Positions 1 to 5,150 of a stretch of DNA of 5,150 nucleotides are shown here, piece after piece. The notes beneath the pieces are model-generated. The model was given only the letters and a program-made list of their open reading frames with translations. It searched no databases and was not told the origin of the DNA. Position numbers and translations under genes: made by a program. This stretch comes from Candidatus Latescibacterota bacterium. Lineage in GTDB: Bacteria; Eisenbacteria; RBG-16-71-46; SZUA-252. Location: assembly GCA_016207265.1 (NCBI GenBank), contig JACQPZ010000101.1, forward strand, positions 1 through 5,150, read 5' to 3'. The stretch's first letter is position 1. Each line of letters begins with the position of its first letter.

Positions 1-58
1 AGATCGCCGCGACCCCCAGCAAGCCGATCCCTGCCAGCACTGCCCGATTCCACTTCAT
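1..58 (-). CDS. Start of an exported or membrane protein (partial, N-terminus only)
   Basis: Only the first 19 codons lie in the window; the gene continues past its left edge. The peptide reads MKWNRAVLAGIGLLGVAAI. It has a short positive N-terminus (Lys2, Arg5) followed by an unbroken hydrophobic stretch rich in Ala, Leu and Gly, which is the layout of a Sec signal peptide or a first membrane helix. No cleavage site or lipobox cysteine is reached, so a soluble periplasmic protein, a lipoprotein and a membrane protein all remain possible. The start is supported by an AAGGAG ribosome binding site six bases upstream. It runs in the same direction as the superoxide dismutase but is separated from it by 231 bases with a hairpin and a possible promoter, so it may be transcribed separately. 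The function cannot be told from this fragment. Confidence 0.65.
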   Translation of the reverse strand, partial: MKWNRAVLAGIGLLGVAAI

Positions 59-64
59 GGACGT

Positions 65-70
65 CTCCTT
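65..70 (-). promoter_or_regulatory. Ribosome binding site of the left-edge exported-protein gene
   Basis: On the minus strand this reads AAGGAG, a near-perfect Shine-Dalgarno core, six bases before the ATG at 58. It decides the start of a gene that would otherwise rest on only 19 codons. Confidence 0.65.
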
Positions 71-110
71 GGCCTTCGCGATCCCGAATCGCATGTGGTC
101 CAGAGGAACA

Positions 111-139
111 AATACAGAAACCCCAGAGGGATCGAGCAA
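111..139 (-). promoter_or_regulatory. Possible promoter of the left-edge gene
   Basis: On the minus strand there is TTGCTC at 139-134 and TGTATT at 116-111, separated by 17 bases. They match the sigma-70 consensus at three and four of six positions. The -10 lies in the only AT-rich patch of this gap (about 103-122), and transcription would start near 104, leaving a leader of about 46 bases before the ATG at 58. The rest of the gene-free stretch 59-289 shows nothing else apart from the ribosome binding site and the hairpin at 237-266. The assignment is weak because the matches are partial. Confidence 0.28.
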
Positions 140-236
140 AGGGTGTGCCACGGGTGGGAGGAGTCGCGCGGAACGCTATCTGATTGGAAACGGGAGGGCT
201 GGGGCGATGTCCGTGGCGCTTGACGAGGCTCGCGGC

Positions 237-266
237 GGGCGCGCCGTGCGTTTTGCACGGGCGCCC
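237..266 (-). terminator. GC-rich hairpin after the superoxide dismutase gene, possible terminator without a T-tract
   Basis: The arms GGGCGCGCCGTGC (237-249) and GCACGGGCGCCC (255-266) pair over 12 base pairs with one bulged G, around a five-base loop that reads AAAAC on the minus strand. The hairpin begins 23 bases past the dismutase stop codon, which is the usual place for a terminator. No run of T follows on the minus strand (the next bases are GCCGCGAGCC), so it is not a classical intrinsic terminator. It could be a U-less terminator or a structure that protects the 3' end of the mRNA. Confidence 0.45.
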
Positions 267-289
267 ACCGGCGTGCAACGATGCAGTGC

Positions 290-901
290 TTACTTCTTTG
301 CCAGAGCCATGTTCGCCGCGGCCACGTAGCGGCGGTTCACCTCCGGCCACTTGATGTTGCGCATGAAGGCCTCCAGATAGGCCTTCCGGTCGCTCCCATA
401 GTCGATGAAGTAGGAGTGCTCGTACGTGTCGCAGGGGAGGACCGGGACCGTGCCCCAGACGCCGCCCTGGTTCTGCGCGTCGCCGATGAAATTGTGCAGC
501 CGCCCGTCGGTCGGATCGTAGGCCAGAACCACCCAGCCGCGCGCGCACATGCCCGCCGCCTTGAACTCCTCCTCCCACTGCGCGTAGGAGCCGAAGTCCT
601 CCTTGATCTTGTCGAAGACCTCGCCGGAGGGCTGTCCGTCTCCGCCCATCACCTCGAAGTAGATCTCGTGGAGGATCTGGCCGTTGGCCGCGAACGTCTC
701 CTCGTGCTTGAGCCCGCGCATCGCGCTGTAGATCTGGTTCGCCTTTCCGCGATCGACGTTCGCGAGCGCCTCCTCGATCTCGTTTCGCTTGTTCACGTAT
801 CCCGCGTAGAGCTTGTCGTGATGGATCTCGATCGTCTTTGACCCGATCCCCTTCAACGCATCGTTCGCGTACGGGAGGGCCTTCACGGCATGTTTGGCCA
901 T
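290..901 (-). CDS. Fe/Mn-family superoxide dismutase
   Basis: This complete 203-residue protein converts superoxide to oxygen and hydrogen peroxide; with no signal peptide it should act in the cytoplasm. The length is typical of the family. The four metal ligands are in place: His27 (EIHH), His78 (GQILH), and Asp158 and His162 in DTYEH. The gateway tyrosine is Tyr35 (GYV). Gly74 four residues before His78, together with Gln144 in NQGG, is the Mn-type arrangement of the active-site glutamine rather than the Fe-type, but metal use cannot be fixed from sequence. Compared with E. coli MnSOD, His30 is Leu31, Trp169 is Tyr160 and Tyr174 is Phe165, so this is a divergent branch. The ATG at 901 is preferred because AAAGGAG lies ten bases before it; the in-frame ATG at 922 lies upstream of that site. 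It follows the GreA-type gene by 112 bases and has its own promoter-like sequence. Confidence 0.95.
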   Translation of the reverse strand: MAKHAVKALPYANDALKGIGSKTIEIHHDKLYAGYVNKRNEIEEALANVDRGKANQIYSAMRGLKHEETFAANGQILHEIYFEVMGGDGQPSGEVFDKIKEDFGSYAQWEEEFKAAGMCARGWVVLAYDPTDGRLHNFIGDAQNQGGVWGTVPVLPCDTYEHSYFIDYGSDRKAYLEAFMRNIKWPEVNRRYVAAANMALAKK

Positions 902-911
902 GGCCAAAGGT

Positions 912-918
912 CTCCTTT
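912..918 (-). promoter_or_regulatory. Ribosome binding site of the superoxide dismutase gene
   Basis: The minus strand reads AAAGGAG, ten bases before the ATG at 901. It sits between two in-frame ATG codons (922 and 901) and so picks the downstream one as the start, giving an N-terminus MAKHAVKALPY that matches the usual dismutase start. Confidence 0.7.
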
Positions 919-943
919 CCATGAATCCTGGGTTTCGTCCAAC

Positions 944-961
944 GGGCTCCGGTTCGAGCCC
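944..961 (-). other. Short hairpin in the leader between the GreA-type gene and the dismutase gene
   Basis: GGGCTC (944-949) and GAGCCC (956-961) form a perfect six-base-pair stem with a six-base loop. It lies 53 bases past the stop of the GreA-type gene and about 43 bases before the dismutase start. No T-tract follows. It could be a weak stop for upstream transcription or a leader structure of the dismutase mRNA; six-base stems also arise by chance in GC-rich DNA. Confidence 0.35.
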
Positions 962-992
962 TGTCGTCTCGCGACCGGCGCCGGCAACCGCG

Positions 993-1001
993 ATGATACC
1001 A
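993..1001 (-). promoter_or_regulatory. Extended -10 promoter element of the superoxide dismutase gene
   Basis: The minus strand reads TGGTATCAT: a TATCAT hexamer (five of six matches to TATAAT) preceded by the TG of an extended -10 element. There is no good -35 at 16-18 bases upstream; CTGACG at 1017-1012 is a partial match but only 13 bases away, a combination that extended -10 promoters tolerate. Transcription would start near 986, giving a leader of about 85 bases. A perfect ten-base palindrome, CCGGCGCCGG (975-984), lies just after that start and could be a regulator site or chance. The element would let the dismutase be expressed apart from the GreA-type gene. Confidence 0.45.
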
Positions 1002-1013
1002 GATGTGGCCGCG

Positions 1014-3758
1014 TCAGGCAGGGTCTCCCGGGAGGCGCTTGCGGATCGAAGCGATGCGGAAGGGTTGGGCGCCGACCCCCGGAAGCTCGAGCAGGACCTC
1101 GGCACCCTGAGTCTTCCCGAGGAGCGGTCGCAGGATGGGGGCCCGGTAGGAGAGGATGCCGGGTCCGAGCGCGTGGTCTCCCTCGCCCAGGATCCAGTAG
1201 CGGATCGGCTCGCCCCGGGACGGGTCGAGCGGCTCGAGTGCCACCTCGGTCCCGACGCCGACGCGGGTCGCGTCCACCTCGATGGTCTCGAGGAGGCGCG
1301 TGCGCTCGAGGAGGGAAAGAAGCTCCTGCGCCCTCGCGGCTGCGTTCGCCTGCCTCTGCTTCGCGGCTTCGTATTCCGCGTTCTCTCTCAGGTCGCCGAG
1401 CTGGCGCGCCTTCTCGATTGACGCGGGAATTGTCGTCTTGAGATCCAGGCGCAGCCGCTTGAGTTCCGACTCGAGCTTCTCGTACGTCTCCCGGGACATG
1501 ATCGTGTGGCGCGTCTCGAGGTCAACGATGCTTTTGCCCTCGAGGAGGCTCTGCGCCTTCGCGCTGCGGCGCGCCTCGTGGGTATCGGCAAGCTCCGAGT
1601 GGCCGATCGCGCGAAGGAGCTCCAGCACCGGATGCAACCGCCGCTCGCTCCCCCGCCAGTGGAGCACCGTGCGTTCCACCGATTCCAGAGCCTCCGGATC
1701 GAGCGGTTCCCGCTCGAGCAGTCGGTGGAGCGCTCCCTCGGGCTGCATCAGCTCGATCAGGCGATCCCCCCCGCCGGCGGCGAACCGCGATGCGGAACCC
1801 GCGATCGTCCTCGCGACGGCCGGCGCCGCGCCGGCCTGACCCGCGTCCCGCTCGAGGAGTCTCAAGCCGGTGAGCAGGAGCGCCGAAGGCGACGGCGCCT
1901 CCGGCTCTTCCCGATGTGTCGCGTAGTGCTCGATGAGGCGCGCAGCGAGCGACGGACCTTCGGCCGCCGCGCGGAGCCGCTCCACGATCGCGCGGCCGAA
2001 GGCATCGCCGAGGATGATACGGAGCCGTGCCCGCGCGTGGTCCCGTAGCCGCGGGAGCCGGCTCTCGAGCGCGCGCCAGAGGAACGCCTCTTCGTGGGAC
2101 GCATCCCGCGCGAGATCGAGCAGGACGTCCTGCTGTCCGCTCTGGGCGACGTCGTCGGGAGAAAATCCCGCTCCGATCAGGTCCTCGAGGATCTCCCTGG
2201 CTCGCCCGGGCGGTAGCGCTCGCCACGCCGTCGTGTAGCAGAGGGCTTGAGCCCGGATCGCGGGCGCGAGGCCGGGCTCGGCCGCCCAACGGGCCACGAA
2301 AGCGGCGGCATGCTCCTTGAGGCGCGGCTCCTGCTCGGGGTGCTCTCGGAGGAATTTCCGGATCAAGCCGATCCCCCCCTCTCCGGCCCTGGGGTTCAGC
2401 TCCGGCAGGACGGCCTCGCCCGCGCCCCGACCCTCCGCCGCGAGCCGGAACACCTGCCGGTAGGCTTCGCTCATATCGAGAGCCGGATTCCCCTTGAGCC
2501 GCTCCTTCACTTCCTTCCACCACGCGGACCAGTCGGCCCCCGCGAGCGACGCTTCGATGCGGGGCTTGAGCTGCGCCAGCGTCGCGGTGCCCCCGGCATC
2601 GCGGAGCGCCATGACCAGGACCCGGGGGTCGCGTCCCTGGACCATCTCCCGCAGCCGATCCGGCGCGCGCGCGGCCATGACGCGCAAGCCTTCCGCGGGA
2701 AGACGGTCGAGCGAGCGCTCGGCCATCGCGAGGGACATCCGGTGGGCGGGGCGGCCCGGGAATTCGAGCGTGATCGACTCCCCGTCGTTGCCGGAGACCC
2801 GGCCGATCCCCCACGTCGCGTGGGCGACGTCCGAGCCCGGAGGGAGCGCGAGGATCTTGGATACGCGCGAGCGGATCGACTCGATGGGCTCGGCCGGATT
2901 TCGGATCCCGGACCCTTCGACGATGGCGTCGGGGTCCGGCTGCGCCGCGACGGCGACCCGTAGAATCGCAGCCGCGAGCTTGCGCGCCTCCGGTGACGGA
3001 GGCGTGCGCGAAAGGACCGGCTCCACTTCGGACCAATCGATCCGTCCCGAGGCCCGGCGCTCGAGCTCGGGGAGCGCGAGGTCGAGGATCGGCTCCGCGT
3101 CGGCCCAGGGCACGAGCGCCGCGTAGCGGAGCAGGATCCGCGCGACGCGCTGCGGCTCGCGGGGGAAGTCCTCATCCACGAGCCGCAGCAGCTCCTCCGA
3201 GACCGGATCCGGATGCTTGAGCTCCAGCCGGATCTCGAGCGCGAGGATCCGATTCGAGCGTGCGGAGTCCGCGTCTCCGGTCCGATCGAGCGCCTGCGCC
3301 AGCTCGTAGAGAAGCTCGGGGTCGCGCGGACGGATGTGGATCGCCTGACTCAGCCAGTCGATCCGTTCGGCCTCGTCGGCCGCCGAGCGAGCGAGGAAAT
3401 GCAGGAACCGCACGGCCGCCGATACGGGCGCAGGCTCGAGGAATCGGGGGAGGAGCGCGCGCACGCCGTCCCGTCCCGCGGCGGCGACGAGCTTGTCGCA
3501 GACGACCTCGAGCGCTTCGAGTGAAGACGTGCCCTCGCCGAGACCCTGGTGAAGCAGGCCCGCGAGGAGTAGGAGATCCCACCGCTTCCTCGCCTGGGGC
3601 TCCTGCGCGAGCGCGCGCAGCGCTCCCTCGGCTTGCGCTCCCGCGATGAGTCTGCGCGCCAGCGTCTCGGTCTCGGCCCAGCGCGGATCGCCGAGGGAGA
3701 TCGGCGGCTCCTCCCCCTGCGCGGATTTCAGATAGTTTCGATAATCGGCGTCCATCAT
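1014..3758 (-). CDS. greA: Long GreA/GreB-family transcription elongation factor with a large N-terminal helical extension
   Basis: The protein has about 914 residues, against about 158 for ordinary GreA. GreA frees stalled RNA polymerase by stimulating cleavage of the backtracked transcript. Residues about 754-827 are the coiled-coil domain, with the tip motif GDLRENAEYEAAK at 788-800; the acidic tip residues Asp789 and Glu792, equivalent to E. coli GreA Asp41 and Glu44, are kept. Residues about 829-909 are the FKBP-like domain, with APILRPLLGK matching the SPIARGLIGK region. Residues 1-750 are mostly alpha-helical and repeat-like, with a TPR-like stretch at about 131-176. Around 304-354 a small beta-rich module containing WGIGRV resembles CarD-like or Tudor-like domains, followed by a tryptophan-rich WSAWW segment at 410-414. 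From memory, spirochaetes and chlamydiae have similarly long GreA proteins. The start is uncertain: ATG at 3758 or 3755 is preferred, 3788 is possible, and 3881 would run into the divergent aminotransferase gene. No strong ribosome binding site is seen. It heads a co-directional run with the dismutase gene. Confidence 0.88.
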   Translation of the reverse strand: MMDADYRNYLKSAQGEEPPISLGDPRWAETETLARRLIAGAQAEGALRALAQEPQARKRWDLLLLAGLLHQGLGEGTSSLEALEVVCDKLVAAAGRDGVRALLPRFLEPAPVSAAVRFLHFLARSAADEAERIDWLSQAIHIRPRDPELLYELAQALDRTGDADSARSNRILALEIRLELKHPDPVSEELLRLVDEDFPREPQRVARILLRYAALVPWADAEPILDLALPELERRASGRIDWSEVEPVLSRTPPSPEARKLAAAILRVAVAAQPDPDAIVEGSGIRNPAEPIESIRSRVSKILALPPGSDVAHATWGIGRVSGNDGESITLEFPGRPAHRMSLAMAERSLDRLPAEGLRVMAARAPDRLREMVQGRDPRVLVMALRDAGGTATLAQLKPRIEASLAGADWSAWWKEVKERLKGNPALDMSEAYRQVFRLAAEGRGAGEAVLPELNPRAGEGGIGLIRKFLREHPEQEPRLKEHAAAFVARWAAEPGLAPAIRAQALCYTTAWRALPPGRAREILEDLIGAGFSPDDVAQSGQQDVLLDLARDASHEEAFLWRALESRLPRLRDHARARLRIILGDAFGRAIVERLRAAAEGPSLAARLIEHYATHREEPEAPSPSALLLTGLRLLERDAGQAGAAPAVARTIAGSASRFAAGGGDRLIELMQPEGALHRLLEREPLDPEALESVERTVLHWRGSERRLHPVLELLRAIGHSELADTHEARRSAKAQSLLEGKSIVDLETRHTIMSRETYEKLESELKRLRLDLKTTIPASIEKARQLGDLRENAEYEAAKQRQANAAARAQELLSLLERTRLLETIEVDATRVGVGTEVALEPLDPSRGEPIRYWILGEGDHALGPGILSYRAPILRPLLGKTQGAEVLLELPGVGAQPFRIASIRKRLPGDPA

Positions 3759-3825
3759 TCCCACGTGCCCCCCGAAGCCTTTGAGCATAGACCATCCCGC
3801 GCGCCGAGGGCTACACTGGCCGCCC
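3759..3825. promoter_or_regulatory. Divergent promoter region between the GreA-type and aminotransferase genes
   Basis: This 67-base gap separates two divergent starts. On the plus strand TACACT (3812-3817) is a -10 candidate with TAGACC (3788-3793) as a partial -35, spaced by 18 bases; transcription would then begin at or within a few bases of the aminotransferase ATG at 3826. On the minus strand TATGCT (3789-3784) is a -10 candidate that would give a leader of about 20 bases before the GreA-type ATG at 3758. The two elements overlap near 3784-3793, so the two directions may compete. If the GreA-type gene instead starts at 3788, its proposed -10 is not a promoter. Confidence 0.35.
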
Positions 3826-5150
3826 ATGGGTTCGACGAGCGCGCGCGCGGCCCTAAGCGGAGACGAGCTTCCCGCGATCACGACGCCCCCGCCGGGACCC
3901 CGGTCGCGGGCCGCGGCGAAGCGGCTGCGCCGTGCGGAGGGAGCGGCGATCTGGGGCGCCGAGGAGGCCCCCGTCGTGTGGTCGCGGGCGCGCGGCTCGG
4001 TCGTCGTCGATCTGGACGGGAACCGCTACGTGGATCTGACGGCCGGCTTCGGCGTCGTGTCACTGGGACACGCGGCCCCCGAGGTGGCGCGGGCCGTCTC
4101 GGCACAGGCCCGGAAGCTCACGCAGGGACTCGGCGACATCATGCCGCACGATCCGCGCGTGAAGCTGGTGCGCAAGCTTGCGGGGCTCGGCGGGGGCGGG
4201 CTGAATCGGGCATTGCTCGCCGCCACGGGGTCCGAAGCGGTCGAGCTCGCGCTCAAGACCGCGCACGTCGCGACGGGGAAGCGGCGCGTCGTCGCGTTCA
4301 CCGGCGCCTACCACGGGCAATCCTACGGCGCGCTCGCCGTCTCCGACTATCCGGGCCTTCGGGCGCCGGTGGAGCGTCAGGTCGCGGACATCGCGATCCG
4401 CGTGCCCTATCCCTACGAATACCGGTGCCCGCTCCAGCGCCGCTGCGAGCGCTGCGACCTGCGCTGCCTGGACTCCGCCCTCGACGTGGTGGACCGCGAG
4501 ATCGCGGGGCCGGATCCCCCCGGCGCGGTCATCGTGGAGCCGATTCAGGGACGGTCGGGTTGCGTCATTCCTCCTCCCGAATTCCTCCCGCGGCTCCGCG
4601 CCGCGACGCGCGAGCGCGGGCTCATCCTGATCCTCGACGAGGTCATGACCGGCGCGTGCCGCACGGGCCCGTTCTGGGCGTGGGAGCGGGGCGGTACTGC
4701 GGCCGAGCCGGATCTCGTCGCGGCGGGGAAGGGGATCGGAGGCGGCGTCGCGATCGCCGCGGTCCTCGGCCGCGCGGAGTGGATGAACGCGTGGCGGGAG
4801 CATGTCCCGCGCTCCGGAGAGGCTCCGCACTCGAGCACGTACTATGCGCATCCGCTCGCCTGCGCCGGGACGCTCCGCGCGCTGAAGCGGCTCACGGAGC
4901 CGGAGCTTCGGGCGCACGTCGAGCGGGTCGGCGCCGAGCTTCTTGCCGGATTGCGGTCGCTCCAAGCCGAGCACGCGGCGGTCGGCGACGCACGCGGGGC
5001 GGGTCTCCTTGCGGCGATCGAGCTGGTGCGCGACCGCGCGTCACGAGAGCCCGCGCCCGAGCGGGCGGCAGAGGTCGTGCGCGCCCTGCTCTACGAGGGG
5101 GTTCTGGTTTATCCCGGCGGCGTCCACGACAACGTGATCACCTTCACGCC
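3826..5150 (+). CDS. Class III PLP-dependent aminotransferase (partial, C-terminus cut by the window)
   Basis: The frame is open for 441 codons to the window end, which cuts off only the final residues. Class III enzymes move an amino group, usually from a terminal or omega position, between an amine or amino acid and an oxo acid, using pyridoxal phosphate. Visible landmarks are the N-terminal PGPRS motif (23-27), the cofactor-phosphate motif TGSE (134-137), the ring-stacking Tyr162 in AYHG, Glu238 in VEPIQG, Asp271 in LDEV, the Schiff-base lysine Lys302 in AAGKG, and Thr338 in SSTYYAHPLACA. An insert holds four cysteines (201, 207, 210 and 214). At the position where GABA and ornithine aminotransferases carry a carboxylate-binding Arg (NVIR), this protein has Thr439 (NVIT). 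The substrate therefore cannot be named. The ATG at 3826 suits the family's N-terminus; there is no strong ribosome binding site, only GAGGG 15 bases upstream, and a leaderless mRNA is possible. It is divergent from the GreA-type gene. Confidence 0.93.
   Translation, partial: MGSTSARAALSGDELPAITTPPPGPRSRAAAKRLRRAEGAAIWGAEEAPVVWSRARGSVVVDLDGNRYVDLTAGFGVVSLGHAAPEVARAVSAQARKLTQGLGDIMPHDPRVKLVRKLAGLGGGGLNRALLAATGSEAVELALKTAHVATGKRRVVAFTGAYHGQSYGALAVSDYPGLRAPVERQVADIAIRVPYPYEYRCPLQRRCERCDLRCLDSALDVVDREIAGPDPPGAVIVEPIQGRSGCVIPPPEFLPRLRAATRERGLILILDEVMTGACRTGPFWAWERGGTAAEPDLVAAGKGIGGGVAIAAVLGRAEWMNAWREHVPRSGEAPHSSTYYAHPLACAGTLRALKRLTEPELRAHVERVGAELLAGLRSLQAEHAAVGDARGAGLLAAIELVRDRASREPAPERAAEVVRALLYEGVLVYPGGVHDNVITFT

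Noticed and set aside
55..258. A 67-codon minus-strand open frame in the gap left of the dismutase gene.
   Set aside because: It overlaps the start of the exported-protein gene in another frame, covers its promoter and the hairpin, and its composition is unlike a real protein.
943..965. GGTTCGAGCC on the plus strand looks like the T-loop of a tRNA.
   Set aside because: The flanking bases do not form the five-base-pair T-stem in the required register, and no acceptor, D or anticodon arm can be found nearby. The match comes from a short inverted repeat.
2247..2963. A 238-codon open frame on the plus strand, antisense to the GreA-type gene.
   Set aside because: It mirrors the codon bias of the real gene on the opposite strand, and has no domain, no promoter and no gene context of its own.
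1522..3036. A 504-codon open frame on the minus strand overlapping the GreA-type gene.
   Set aside because: It lies in another frame of the same strand and encodes an Arg-, Gly- and Pro-rich sequence with no recognisable domain, which is typical of alternative frames in GC-rich coding DNA.
1014..3758. CTCGAG occurs 15 times within the GreA-type gene, far above chance for a six-base word at this composition.
   Set aside because: In the reading frame many copies encode Leu-Glu (CTC GAG), a common pair in this helical, Glu-rich protein with GC-ending codons. They have no regular spacing, so this looks like codon use, not a repeat or a protein-binding array.
3759..3881. Extension of the GreA-type gene to the upstream ATG at 3881.
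   Set aside because: The extra residues would be antisense to the first codons of the well-supported aminotransferase and would cover its promoter region; they show no conserved motif.
4060..4974. A 304-codon open frame on the minus strand, antisense to the aminotransferase.
   Set aside because: The plus-strand frame here has all the class III aminotransferase motifs; the antisense product is Arg-rich with no recognisable family.

Overview
This is a GC-rich, gene-dense bacterial chromosome segment with short intergenic gaps. It holds four protein genes: two complete, and two cut by the window edges. There is no rRNA, tRNA, CRISPR array, insertion sequence or phage signal. The base composition and the gene families (a very long GreA-type protein, a divergent Fe/Mn superoxide dismutase and a class III aminotransferase) fit a free-living, oxygen-exposed bacterium, perhaps from a poorly cultured high-GC phylum such as the Gemmatimonadota or Eisenbacteria type. 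That placement is a guess, because no marker gene here settles it.

Layout, left to right. Positions 1-58 hold the first 19 codons of a minus-strand gene that begins with a signal peptide, preceded by a clear ribosome binding site. Positions 59-289 carry no gene; they contain that gene's likely promoter and a GC-rich hairpin just after the next gene's stop. Positions 290-901 (minus) encode a complete 203-residue Fe/Mn superoxide dismutase. Positions 902-1013 form its leader, with a ribosome binding site, a hairpin and an extended -10 promoter. Positions 1014 to about 3758 (minus) encode a roughly 914-residue protein whose last 160 residues are a full GreA/GreB transcript-cleavage factor and whose first 750 are helical, repeat-like sequence with a small CarD-like or Tudor-like module in the middle. 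Positions 3759-3825 are a 67-base divergent promoter region. From 3826 to the window end (plus) runs a class III PLP-dependent aminotransferase that lacks only its last residues.

The three minus-strand genes are co-directional (GreA fusion, superoxide dismutase, exported protein), but each gap has its own promoter-like or terminator-like signal, so they need not be one operon. The aminotransferase is transcribed away from them and shows no functional link to them. The most interesting items are the GreA fusion with a possible second RNA polymerase-binding module, the paired loss of two active-site gateway residues in the dismutase, and a four-cysteine cluster plus a missing substrate-binding arginine in the aminotransferase. 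I found no clear new multi-gene system.
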